Part shown: positions 35,706 to 45,100 of the stretch, in pieces
Layout of the letters: each line of letters opens with the position of its first letter
Numbering within the stretch: position 1 is the stretch's first letter
From: Candidatus Melainabacteria bacterium
GTDB taxonomy: Bacteria > Cyanobacteriota > Vampirovibrionia > Vampirovibrionales > Vampirovibrionaceae
Assembly: GCA_902168245.1 (NCBI GenBank)
Contig: CABHPA010000198.1
Coordinates: 1 to 64,000 of the forward strand
Direction: 5' to 3'
Length of the DNA: 64,000 bases
Made by a program: the position numbers and the translations under genes
The notes under the pieces: generated by a model
Database searches by the model: none
What the model was told of the DNA's origin: nothing
The model's input: only the letters and a program-made list of their open reading frames with translations

Positions 35706-36068
35706 ATGTTAAAAGCGAAATCATCTAGAAAACGCATCGCACTTCCCCTACACTACCATGTGAAAAAAGGGGATACGGTGATGGTCATCGCCGGAAAAGA
35801 CAAGGGCAAGATCGGCACGGTGAAACGAGTCTTCCGCAGCAAGGGCAAAGTCCTGGTGGAAGGTTTGAACATCGTCAAAAAAGCGGTTCGTCCTAACCCG
35901 ATGCTAGGCGAGCGTGGCGGCATTATTGAAATGGAAGCCCCTTTAAATGTTTCCAAAGTCATGTTGTACGACACGAAAAATAATCAGCCCAGCCGGGCTA
36001 AAGTGGAAATCGTAAATGGAAAATCCGTTCGAGTTTCCAAAAAAACTGGCGAACATTTCGACGTATAG
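35706..36068 (+). CDS. rplX: Ribosomal protein L24
   Basis: 120 residues, ATG with AGGAGA upstream. KOW motif VKKGDTVMVIAGKDKGKIG. An N-terminal extension of about 18 residues (LKAKSSRKRIALPLHYH) precedes the usual start; the ribosome-binding site supports it. Assembly initiator of the large subunit. Confidence 0.97.
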   Translation: MLKAKSSRKRIALPLHYHVKKGDTVMVIAGKDKGKIGTVKRVFRSKGKVLVEGLNIVKKAVRPNPMLGERGGIIEMEAPLNVSKVMLYDTKNNQPSRAKVEIVNGKSVRVSKKTGEHFDV

Positions 36069-36105
36069 CCCTTTCGCAAGACTCAAGAATTAGGAAGCAA
36101 TAGCA

Positions 36106-36675
36106 ATGACACTAAAAGAGCGTTACGAACAGGAAATAGTCCAGTCCTTAATGAAAGAACTGGGCTATGACAACAAGTTCCAGATTCCTCGTCTGGAAAA
36201 AGTGATTGTCAACATCGGTTTGGGTGACGGCGCGCAAAACGCCAAATTGTTCGACCTTGGTGTTGAAGAGTTACAAGCAATGACCGGCCAGAAGCCAGTT
36301 ATTACGCGAGCCAAGAAATCCATCGCCGGATTTAAGATCCGTCAAGGCATGCCCGTTGGCGCTAAGGTGACGCTGCGTGGCGAGCGGATGTATGATTTCA
36401 TTTCCAAATTGACAGGAATTGTCCTTCCCAGGATTCGTGATTTCCGCGGATTGAGCCCAAAAGGCTTCGATGGTCGGGGTAATTACAACCTAGGATTGAA
36501 AGATCAATTGGTATTCCCTGAAATTAACTATGATAAAGTTCAGCGTATGCGTGGTATGAATATTACCATTGTTACTTCCGGCACGACCGATATGGAAGCG
36601 CGTGCTCTGCTTGAGCAGCTTGGTTTCCCTTTCCGCAAATCAGCGGCAAGCACGACCCAGGCTCAGGCATCCTAA
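36106..36675 (+). CDS. rplE: Ribosomal protein L5
   Basis: 189 residues, ATG with AGGAAG upstream. [19 protein letters not shown] and [19 protein letters not shown] are universal. Binds 5S rRNA. Short Ala/Ser/Thr-rich tail. 37 bp after rplX. Confidence 0.98.
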   Translation: MTLKERYEQEIVQSLMKELGYDNKFQIPRLEKVIVNIGLGDGAQNAKLFDLGVEELQAMTGQKPVITRAKKSIAGFKIRQGMPVGAKVTLRGERMYDFISKLTGIVLPRIRDFRGLSPKGFDGRGNYNLGLKDQLVFPEINYDKVQRMRGMNITIVTSGTTDMEARALLEQLGFPFRKSAASTTQAQAS

Positions 36676-36711
36676 TCGCTCCAGCATTCAAGAGGAACAG
36701 GAGATTCCATT

Positions 36712-36918
36712 TTGGCTAAAACATCCATGATCGTTAAAGAGGAGAAGCGAGCCGCAAAAGCAGCCAGCGGTAAGTTTCCCAAGGTTAAGCTCCACAACCG
36801 TTGCAGTCTCTGCGGACGGCCGAGAGGCTATTACCGGCAGTTCGGTACTTGCAGGCTGTGTCTGCGTAAATTGGCGCATGAAGGCAAATTGCCAGGCGTC
36901 CTGAAATCAAGCTGGTAA
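36712..36918 (+). CDS. rpsN: Ribosomal protein S14, zinc-binding type
   Basis: 68 residues from TTG at 36712 with AGGAG upstream (an ATG five codons later is an alternative). Zinc finger C-x2-C-x12-C-x2-C in [20 protein letters not shown], so the C+ (Type Z-like) paralogue rather than the zinc-free form. Ends PGVLKSSW. No S14 paralogue is in view. Confidence 0.95.
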   Translation: MAKTSMIVKEEKRAAKAASGKFPKVKLHNRCSLCGRPRGYYRQFGTCRLCLRKLAHEGKLPGVLKSSW

Positions 36919-36952
36919 CAACCATAGAAGTAAGAACAAGGGTAAACTAACC

Positions 36953-37348
36953 ATGTACAATGACCCCATCGCTGATATGCTGACCCGCATTCGAAACGCT
37001 TCGAATGTCGGCCTTCCCATGGTGGAAGTACCCGCCTCCAAGCTGAAAATCGAACTGGCCAAGGTATTGCAGAAGGAAGGCTATATCAGAAGTTACGAAA
37101 TCCGCGAAGCTGGCAATCATCAGACCCTGCGGGTGCTGTTGAAGTATGATGCCCAGGGCTATCCGCTCATTCGCAAACTGGTACGGGTAAGCCGTCCTGG
37201 TCTTCGTAAGTACTACAAAGTAGATAACCTGCCTCGTATTCTGGCTGGCGCTGGTACCGCGATTGTGAGCACACCAAAAGGTTTGCTCTCCGATCGGGAA
37301 GCCCGCAAGGCTCGTGTAGGCGGCGAAGTCCTCTGCTACGTCTATTAA
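36953..37348 (+). CDS. rpsH: Ribosomal protein S8
   Basis: 131 residues, ATG with AAGGG upstream. NDPIADMLTRIRNAS and ILAGAGTAIVSTPKGLLSD with VGGEVLCYVY end are standard. Central-domain assembly protein; in E. coli it also represses this operon. Confidence 0.98.
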   Translation: MYNDPIADMLTRIRNASNVGLPMVEVPASKLKIELAKVLQKEGYIRSYEIREAGNHQTLRVLLKYDAQGYPLIRKLVRVSRPGLRKYYKVDNLPRILAGAGTAIVSTPKGLLSDREARKARVGGEVLCYVY

Positions 37349-37392
37349 GCCCAGACTAATAGCCAGCAAGATTTAAAAGAAGGTAAAGTCTC

Positions 37393-37944
37393 ATGTCACG
37401 AATTGGTAAATCTCCCGTCCAGGTTCCGGACAAGGTTGAAGTCAATATTAAAGAGACTTCTGGCGGAACCGAAATCACTGTTAAAGGGCCGAAGGGTTCA
37501 TTAACCCGGACATTTCGTCCTGAGATCGTGATCACTCTAGAAGGTAATACATTGATCGTATCCCGTAAGGATGAGAGCCGTTTGGCTCGCTCCTTGCACG
37601 GTTTGAGCCGCACCTTGTTGAATAACATGGTGCTGGGTGTCAGCCAAGGGTTTACCCGTAATCTGGAAATCGTTGGTGTTGGTTACCGGGCGCAGGTACA
37701 AGGCAACAAGCTCGTACTGGCGCTTGGATACAGCCATCCGGTGGAAATTGAGGCGCCTACCGATATTTCCTTTGCAGTGGAAGCCAACACGAAATTGCAA
37801 GTATCCGGCATCGACAAGGAAATTGTTGGCCAGGTTGCCGCACTGATTCGCAGCAAGCGTCCGCCGGAGCCTTATAAAGGCAAGGGCGTGAAGTACGCAG
37901 GTGAGCGCATCCGCCGTAAAGCCGGTAAAGCAGGTAAGAAGTAA
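37393..37944 (+). CDS. rplF: Ribosomal protein L6
   Basis: 183 residues, ATG with GAAGG upstream. [16 protein letters not shown] and the C-terminal [20 protein letters not shown] are universal. Near the factor-binding site. Confidence 0.98.
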   Translation: MSRIGKSPVQVPDKVEVNIKETSGGTEITVKGPKGSLTRTFRPEIVITLEGNTLIVSRKDESRLARSLHGLSRTLLNNMVLGVSQGFTRNLEIVGVGYRAQVQGNKLVLALGYSHPVEIEAPTDISFAVEANTKLQVSGIDKEIVGQVAALIRSKRPPEPYKGKGVKYAGERIRRKAGKAGKK

Positions 37945-37962
37945 GCAGCAGGTATTAGGATT

Positions 37963-38325
37963 ATGCTTAGCAAACCCAATCGCAAGGAAACTACTCGCAA
38001 ACGCCATTACCGGCTGCGTCGCAAACTAGCCGGAAGTAGCGAGCGTCCCAGACTGGCGGTATACCGCAGCGGGAAGCATATTTATGCCCAAATCATTGAT
38101 GACACGCGTTCGGTGACTCTGGTTTCCGCCAGCACGGTAGAGAAAGATCTGCGCAACGAATCCGGCGCTAACCAAGATGCCGCCCGCAAGGTTGGTGAAT
38201 TGGTTGCTCAACGGGCTAAAGCCGCAGGCATCGCCAGCGTTGTATTCGATCGTGGTGGATTCCTGTATCACGGACGTATTGCCGCTTTGGCAGAAGCCGC
38301 ACGTGAAGCGGGCCTTGAATTCTAA
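37963..38325 (+). CDS. rplR: Ribosomal protein L18
   Basis: 120 residues, ATG with AGGA upstream. [14 protein letters not shown]-type start (here [18 protein letters not shown]), [17 protein letters not shown] and [20 protein letters not shown]. Binds 5S rRNA. Last gene of this ribosomal block: rpsE, rpmD, rplO and secY, which normally follow, are replaced by two terminators and the min genes. Confidence 0.98.
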   Translation: MLSKPNRKETTRKRHYRLRRKLAGSSERPRLAVYRSGKHIYAQIIDDTRSVTLVSASTVEKDLRNESGANQDAARKVGELVAQRAKAAGIASVVFDRGGFLYHGRIAALAEAAREAGLEF

Positions 38326-38355
38326 AACGTCATTAAACACGTTTTATAAAAGCTT

Positions 38356-38385
38356 AAAGATCCGGTTACACGCCGGGTCTTTTTG
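38356..38385 (+). terminator. First terminator after rplR
   Basis: AAAGATCCGG pairs with CCGGGTCTTT (one T-G pair) around loop TTACACG, followed by T-run at 38381-38384. Confidence 0.85.
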
Positions 38386-38414
38386 CTTAATGGTATTCAA
38401 AGCGTTCTTTATCA

Positions 38415-38445
38415 AAAAAAGTCCCGGCATTCGCGGGACTTTTTG
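38415..38445 (+). terminator. Second, bidirectional terminator between rplR and minE
   Basis: AAAAAGTCCCG (38415-38425) pairs with CGGGACTTTTT (38433-38444), 7-base loop. A-run and T-run on opposite sides let it serve both rplR (plus) and minE (minus). Confidence 0.9.
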
Positions 38446-38471
38446 CATTGATGGTTTAAAATTTTTCGTTT

Positions 38472-38771
38472 TTAAGTACGGGCGCGTAAAACCGGGATGT
38501 TTGCGACCAGGGCGATGGTATTGGAGGCATCGCTTTCCAAGTTCACCTCGAGGGCTTCCTTATCGATTTCCACGTACCTGGAGATAACTTCCACCATATC
38601 GTCCCGCATCTGCTCCAGCATCACTGGGGATAGTTGGGTTCGGTCATGCATCAGAACCAATTTCAAACGACTCTTCGCATCGTTACGGGCAGTATGCATA
38701 TCCGTCAGCGAAGATTCAAACGTCTGTTGCGGGGGATCCACCCAATCCACCAATTTTCGTAACCAACCCAT
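38472..38771 (-). CDS. minE: Cell-division topological specificity factor MinE
   Basis: 99 residues from ATG at 38771 with AGGAG nine bases upstream. N-terminal membrane-targeting and anti-MinCD segment, then the dimerisation domain LSPVMLEQMRDDMVEVISRY with VEIDKEALEVNLE. Stimulates MinD ATPase to set up Min oscillation. Last gene of minC-minD-minE. Confidence 0.95.
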   Translation of the reverse strand: MGWLRKLVDWVDPPQQTFESSLTDMHTARNDAKSRLKLVLMHDRTQLSPVMLEQMRDDMVEVISRYVEIDKEALEVNLESDASNTIALVANIPVLRART

Positions 38772-38829
38772 TATCCGGTCTCCTATGCTTTTTATATACA
38801 CTACTCTCGCTGGTCAATGGGCGCCAAGA

Positions 38830-39654
38830 TTAGGCGCTTTTGGTGGTGAAGAACCCTTTCAGCTTGTCCAACCAGGAAGTCGGCACATCCAGGTTAAGGA
38901 AAGGAACATCTTCCCCGGACACGCGGCGGGCGATATTACGATACGCCTGCCCGGCCAGCGAGTTCTCAGTGTTTACAATCGGTTCCCCTTTGTTGGTGCT
39001 GACAATGATGTCCTGATCTTCAGGAATCACGCCGAGCAGCTTAATGGAGAGGATCTCCAACACATCGTCCACATCCATCATATCATTAGTTTTAATCATA
39101 CCGGGACGAACGCGGTTAATAACCAGTTTGTAATTGGTAATTTCCTCTTTGGCTTCCAGCAAGCCTATAATGCGGTCAGCATCGCGCACGGAAGACATTT
39201 CGGGAGTGCAGACGACAATAGCCTCCGTGGCGCCAGCGGTGGCATTCAAGAAGCCTTGCTCGATTCCGGCGGGGCTATCCACCAGGATGTAGTCGTAATC
39301 CTCACCAAGTTGCTCAGTGACGGATCTCATTTGCTCTTCGTTCAAGGCGGATTTATCGCGGGTTTGCGCAGCGGGAAGCAGACTGAGGTTAGGCATGCGC
39401 TTGTCTTTCACCAGCGCCTGGCTCAATTTGCAGCGTTCTTCCACCACGTCCACAATGTTGTAGACAATACGGTTTTCAAGACCCATCAGCAAATCCAGGT
39501 TACGCAGGCCAATATCGGTGTCCACCAGGACAACCTTGCAACCCATTCTTGCGAGGCCCGCCCCGATGTTGGCCGTGGTAGTGGTCTTACCGACGCCGCC
39601 TTTGCCGGAAGTCACAACAATGACCCGTCCTTTTTCTTTTTTCGATTTTGTCAT
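38830..39654 (-). CDS. minD: Septum-site determining ATPase MinD
   Basis: 274 residues. Deviant Walker A KGGVGKTTTTANIG with the signature Lys, Walker B-type VVLVDTDIGLRNLD, and the C-terminal amphipathic membrane helix in WLDKLKGFFTTKSA. Recruits MinC to the membrane. 58 bp upstream of minE. Confidence 0.97.
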   Translation of the reverse strand: MTKSKKEKGRVIVVTSGKGGVGKTTTTANIGAGLARMGCKVVLVDTDIGLRNLDLLMGLENRIVYNIVDVVEERCKLSQALVKDKRMPNLSLLPAAQTRDKSALNEEQMRSVTEQLGEDYDYILVDSPAGIEQGFLNATAGATEAIVVCTPEMSSVRDADRIIGLLEAKEEITNYKLVINRVRPGMIKTNDMMDVDDVLEILSIKLLGVIPEDQDIIVSTNKGEPIVNTENSLAGQAYRNIARRVSGEDVPFLNLDVPTSWLDKLKGFFTTKSA

Positions 39655-39738
39655 AGGGTACGCTTCCTCACAGTTTGCTTAATCTGAATATCTGGTCAGC
39701 GATTTGCTGTTCAGTTTTTGAAATCTCAAACCAATCCG

Positions 39739-40734
39739 CTATATCTTGGAGAGCATGGTTTTGAAGATCTTAATCTCACCGTCCGCAACACGGGCCATTT
39801 CGGGGGCAATACCGTGTTCGGCGCCTTCCTTGTGATAGTAAATCCGATCGGGCCGACGGGCGATATAGTCGGCAATGCGGAGTTGCAGGGCTTCAATTTT
39901 CATGGCGCGAATTTCGGATTTAAAATTCCCTTGCGCCCCGGCATGGGCAATTCCGCGCAGTTCACCCCAAACCAAAATATCGCCTCCGGCGGTGATTTCA
40001 CTACCGGCATGCACATCGCCCACAATCACAATGTTGCCGTTAAAGCGAACCGTCTGGCCGGAGCGAAGGTTTTGACGCAGGTACAGGGTTTCAAAACCGG
40101 CATCGGGATAGACCAATTCCTGCTGAATCTCTTCCTCGATGATTTCCGATTCCAGGGCCAGGTCTTCATCCGAAATGAGTTCAACCGCCACTTCGCCCAG
40201 TTCGGGGATATCCAGGGATTGCGGCGCAACGGCCTCAAAGTCTTCCCCTTTAGCAGCACCGGCAGGGCGAGGCTGGCTGAAATCCGGCAACTCGACACTC
40301 TTTTCGGCACCCTGGGTGTTTGTGGCGCCTTCCGCCTTTGGAGCAATTTTGGGAGAAATGGGCTGGGTCGCCAGCTTGGATTTTGCGGATTTCAACGGCA
40401 AAGGCTGACGAATCGGCGTCCATTCGGCCACCAGCTTCTCCTTGACGAACAGACCTTCATCCAGGGCCGCCTGCTGGGTTTGGGGCACCGTGGCGTACAT
40501 TGTCCCCAAGGTAGCGCCAGCGCGCTGAATCTGCTGTTTCAGCTTAGTCAAGACACCACGGGTCAGCAACAGATCGCCCGCGTTGATATCCACCATTGAA
40601 CCAACCGGGCCTTCCGAAAGCCTGGCGACGAACTCATCCGCCAACTGGCAAGCCTGGGCGGAATTACCGGCCATCGAGATATCCAGCAGCAAGGCGATAT
40701 CTCTTTCTTTATTGCTTTCCTGAAGTTCCACCAC
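39739..40734 (-). CDS. minC: Septum-site determining protein MinC
   Basis: 331 residues from GTG. N-terminal domain (about 1-110), a variable linker rich in Pro/Ala/Lys (about 115-215), and a C-terminal beta-helix domain with RSGQTVRFNGNIVIVGDVHA, GSEITAGGDILVWGELRGIAHAG typical of MinC. Inhibits FtsZ at the poles. The linker is long compared with E. coli MinC (231 residues). First gene of the min operon, 84 bp before minD. Confidence 0.95.
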   Translation of the reverse strand: MVELQESNKERDIALLLDISMAGNSAQACQLADEFVARLSEGPVGSMVDINAGDLLLTRGVLTKLKQQIQRAGATLGTMYATVPQTQQAALDEGLFVKEKLVAEWTPIRQPLPLKSAKSKLATQPISPKIAPKAEGATNTQGAEKSVELPDFSQPRPAGAAKGEDFEAVAPQSLDIPELGEVAVELISDEDLALESEIIEEEIQQELVYPDAGFETLYLRQNLRSGQTVRFNGNIVIVGDVHAGSEITAGGDILVWGELRGIAHAGAQGNFKSEIRAMKIEALQLRIADYIARRPDRIYYHKEGAEHGIAPEMARVADGEIKIFKTMLSKI

Positions 40735-41001
40735 CCAGGGGCCTCTCTCTAAATAATGACTCTCTAAGACGACGAACCCCGAAAATATTGCCTACTGCCT
40801 ATACTTAGACAACAAACAGTTTACTCTCAGAATTTGCAAGTATCATAACAAGGCGCGGTTTCAACCGGCCATAACTGTTACGGTTTTTGAATGTAAAATC
40901 TTATGAAGCCAAGAGCAGCCTTCCATCCCCAAGGAATGGCGGCCCCACAACAAGGACAGGCTAAAAAACCAGCCAGTATAAGCTTTTTGGCCAGTTATCC
41001 C

Positions 41002-42252
41002 TTACGGATAAAGACCGCGCAATATTTTGGCGGAAGCAACCCGCCCCACGCCAATCATCATGGCGGCGGTTCGGTTATCCACTTTTTTGGCCTGAGAAAC
41101 GTTATACACTTCCTCAAAAGCACGTCCCATCAGGTAGGCCAGCTTTTCGTTAACCTGATCTTCAGTCCAGAAAAGGTGTTGAATGTCCTGAACCCATTCA
41201 AAGTAGGACACTACCACGCCACCGGCATTGGCCAGAATACCGGGAATAATAAACACGCCTTTTTCCTGAAGGATCTTGTCCGCTTCCGGCGTAACCGGGC
41301 CGTTTGCGCCTTCCGCCAGGATTTTGCACTTGAGCTTATCGGCGTTATGTTCCGTTACCACGTTCGCCAAGGCGGCAGGCACCAGAATGTCCACATCCAG
41401 CTCCAGTAAGTCCTTGTTATCCATGCTGTCCAGATCGTCAAAGCCAATCACGGTGCCGCGATCCGCCACATAGTTCAGCAGGCGGGGAATATCCAACCCG
41501 TTGGGATTATGGATGCCGCCTTGCACATCGGACACGGCAACCACCTTAACGCCCTGCAAGTCCAGGTACTTGGCCGTAATGCTGCCCACGTTGCCAAAAC
41601 CCTGGACGGCGGCAGTGGGACGATCGCCCAAATCCATCTTTTCCAGGGCCATTTTAATCGTGTGGGCAACCCCTCGGCCCGTTGCCTCCCGGCGACCCAG
41701 CGAACCGCCCACGGCGACCGGCTTACCCGTCACCACGCCCGGCACTGCATAGCCGATGAAGTTGCTGTAGGTGTCCATAATCCAGGCCATGGTCTGCTCA
41801 TTGGTGTACATGTCCGGCGCGGGAATATCTTTTTCCGGCCCAATCATGGAGAGAATCTCGGTGGTGTAGCGACGCGCCAGGCGCTCCATCTCGGCGGTGC
41901 TCATCTCTTCGGGGAAACAGCAAACGCCGCCTTTGGCCCCTCCATACGGCAAGTTCAACAGGGCGCATTTCCAGGTCATCCACATAGCCAAGGCCGCCAC
42001 TTCGCCCAGGTTTACCTCATGGTGAAACCGGATCCCGCCCTTGGTTGGCCCCAGGGATTGATCATGCTGCACCCGGTAGCCACTATAAACACGGGTTTGG
42101 CCATTATCCAGCTTAATAGGAACCGAAACGATGAGGGCTTTGCGGGGATAGCGAAGCCGTTCATGGATGCCGGTGTCCAGGTTCATCATCCGGGCCACGT
42201 GATCCAACTGCTTCTGGGCGTTTAAGAACGTTTCGTTATAAAATTCCTGCAT
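41002..42252 (-). CDS. gdhA: Glutamate dehydrogenase (Glu/Leu/Phe/Val family)
   Basis: 416 residues, ATG at 42252 with AGGGA upstream. Catalytic Lys motif PYGGAKGGV, RYTTEILSMIGPEKDIPAPD and the nucleotide-binding VQGFGNVGS are intact. Interconverts glutamate and 2-oxoglutarate with NAD(P). Length fits the hexameric class. No operon partner on its strand. Confidence 0.96.
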   Translation of the reverse strand: MQEFYNETFLNAQKQLDHVARMMNLDTGIHERLRYPRKALIVSVPIKLDNGQTRVYSGYRVQHDQSLGPTKGGIRFHHEVNLGEVAALAMWMTWKCALLNLPYGGAKGGVCCFPEEMSTAEMERLARRYTTEILSMIGPEKDIPAPDMYTNEQTMAWIMDTYSNFIGYAVPGVVTGKPVAVGGSLGRREATGRGVAHTIKMALEKMDLGDRPTAAVQGFGNVGSITAKYLDLQGVKVVAVSDVQGGIHNPNGLDIPRLLNYVADRGTVIGFDDLDSMDNKDLLELDVDILVPAALANVVTEHNADKLKCKILAEGANGPVTPEADKILQEKGVFIIPGILANAGGVVVSYFEWVQDIQHLFWTEDQVNEKLAYLMGRAFEEVYNVSQAKKVDNRTAAMMIGVGRVASAKILRGLYP

Positions 42253-42358
42253 AGGTCCCTCTCAAAAGCGGATTTGTTTTTATTGAAACAAGTTTGCCCC
42301 AAATTATGAGACGGACTCGACGTTTTTGCAATTTGGATTCGCAATTTGGAAGCCCTTC

Positions 42359-42628
42359 ATGCGCCTCGATAAATTCCTGAAAGTTTCAAGACTGGTCAAA
42401 CGCCGCACCGTGGCAGCAGAACTCTGCCAGGGCGGACATGTCAAAATCAACGGAAACACGGCCAAGCCCGCCGCCGAAGTCAAGCCGGACGACCTGCTGC
42501 AAATTCGCTTTGGCAACCGGCTGGTGACGGTTAAAGTAGTGCAAGTTCCAGAGAAAGCGGTTCCTGCCCAGCTTGCAGATACCCTATACACGCTGCTCGA
42601 AGAGAAAACGCTGGAATCTTCCCTGTAA
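42359..42628 (+). CDS. S4-domain RNA-binding protein, RqcP/HslR-like
   Basis: 89 residues from ATG at 42359 with GGAAG upstream. S4 domain: MRLDKFLKVSRLVKRRTVAA, CQGGHVKINGNTAKP, PDDLLQIRFGNRLVTVKVV. The size and sequence match the RqcP/HslR class that binds 50S-peptidyl-tRNA complexes in quality control. Encoded upstream of eno on the same strand, with an eno promoter between them. Confidence 0.9.
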   Translation: MRLDKFLKVSRLVKRRTVAAELCQGGHVKINGNTAKPAAEVKPDDLLQIRFGNRLVTVKVVQVPEKAVPAQLADTLYTLLEEKTLESSL

Positions 42629-42700
42629 GACACCCGCAGCGCAGATTGTTTCAGCCCGATTGGAACCCTGCTGTTTTTTGAAGCCCAACCATACGGCGGA

Positions 42701-42730
42701 TTGGTTTTTACGGTTTCTTCCCGCTATAAT
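42701..42730 (+). promoter_or_regulatory. Promoter of eno
   Basis: TTGGTT at 42701-42706, 18-bp spacer, perfect TATAAT at 42725-42730, 40 bases before the eno start. Confidence 0.75.
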
Positions 42731-42736
42731 GCCTGA

Positions 42737-44089
<1,353 letters not shown>

Positions 44090-44092
44090 CAC

Positions 44093-44121
44093 TGGCAAAG
44101 CAGCCCCTAAAAACTTATAAT
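44093..44121 (+). promoter_or_regulatory. Probable promoter of hpf
   Basis: TGGCAA at 44093-44098 (weak -35), 17-bp spacer, TATAAT at 44116-44121, 30 bases before the ATG. Confidence 0.6.
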
Positions 44122-44150
44122 GGAACTGTCGAGAGAGAGGAGCGGTGACT

Positions 44151-44606
44151 ATGAAATTAATCGTCAACGGTCGCAATATCGAATTGACTGACGCCATCAA
44201 AGCCTACGTGGCGGAAAAAGTCGGGCGACTGGAGCACCACTACGACTTTATTCAGGAAATTATCGTGTTCCTGAGCGTGGAAAAGAACCCGCGCATCAGC
44301 GCCAACCAGCTTGCAGAAGCGACTGTGGTGGTAAGCCGGGCGGTTCTGCGGGTAGAAGTCTCTTCCATCGACCTGTACGGCAGTATCGACAAGCTGGTGG
44401 ACAAGATTGAGCGAGTGCTGACCCGGCACAAAACCAAGCTGCTGGGTCGCGCCAAGTCCGCCAAGGGCGAATCCATCCGTAAGACCGGGGCCGAAGAGGA
44501 ACTGGCGGCTGAGGAATTGACTGCCGAGGATCTGGAAGGCGTCTTTCTCACCTATGAGGATGATGAAGAAGCCGAAATTACCACGGAAGGATATAAAACC
44601 AGCTAA
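44151..44606 (+). CDS. hpf: Short ribosome hibernation factor (HPF) with acidic tail
   Basis: 151 residues from ATG at 44151 with GGAG upstream. Residues 1-103 are the S30AE/HPF domain (LIVNGRNIELTDAIKAYVAE, TVVVSRAVLRVEVSSIDLYG, LVDKIERVLTRHKTK). Residues about 104-151 are an acidic, Glu/Thr-rich tail (EEELAAEELTAEDLEG), not the conserved C-terminal dimerisation domain of long HPF (about 55 residues, ending ..FxVF). It would therefore be a short HPF with a variant tail. Inactivates ribosomes under stress in relatives. Confidence 0.88.
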   Translation: MKLIVNGRNIELTDAIKAYVAEKVGRLEHHYDFIQEIIVFLSVEKNPRISANQLAEATVVVSRAVLRVEVSSIDLYGSIDKLVDKIERVLTRHKTKLLGRAKSAKGESIRKTGAEEELAAEELTAEDLEGVFLTYEDDEEAEITTEGYKTS

Positions 44607-44651
44607 GGGCTTATATCCAACCTCCTCCAAATCCAAAATTAACGGTATGAT

Positions 44652-44692
44652 CATGACACCTGTCTATTACCTGGGCGGGTGTCATGTTTTTT
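44652..44692 (+). terminator. Terminator after hpf
   Basis: CATGACACC (44652-44660) pairs with GGTGTCATG (44678-44686), followed by TTTTTT. Confidence 0.85.
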
Positions 44693-44719
44693 AATGGGAT
44701 TTGATGGGAGTGACGCAAA

Positions 44720-45100
44720 GTGGTAAATCCGCTCAATGCCCCAACCAGTGATGACAAGCTTTGGGCTGGTCTCAGCTACGTTGGCATTATCTGCTGCATG
44801 ATCGGCACCATCGTGGTGTTTTTTCTGAAAAAGGATGAATCCTCTTTCATTAAGTTCAATGCCTTGCAAGCCCTCGGCTTCGGACTAGGGTATATCGTTA
44901 TCAGTATTCTGGTAGGCATTGTTAGCTCAATCATCGGCTCTATCCCGATCATTGGAGCAATCATTGGATTAATTGCGCCAGCATTAATGACTTTAGCATT
45001 TTTGGTTTGCTGGCTCTTTCTGATTATCCAGGCGTTTCGGGGCATGGAAGTTCGGATTCCCGTGCTGGCGGACTTTATTGACCAGAACCTGATGGGTTAA
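44720..45100 (+). CDS. DUF4870-family small membrane protein
   Basis: 126 residues from GTG at 44720. Three or four hydrophobic helices (about 17-36, 48-72, 73-100) with KWAGLSYVG-like start (here KLWAGLSYVGIIC), FIKFNALQALGFGLGY and QAFRGMEVRIPVLAD as in DUF4870. Function unknown. Its last bases overlap the end of the convergent DUF58 gene: the stop codons share TTAA. Confidence 0.85.
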   Translation: MVNPLNAPTSDDKLWAGLSYVGIICCMIGTIVVFFLKKDESSFIKFNALQALGFGLGYIVISILVGIVSSIIGSIPIIGAIIGLIAPALMTLAFLVCWLFLIIQAFRGMEVRIPVLADFIDQNLMG

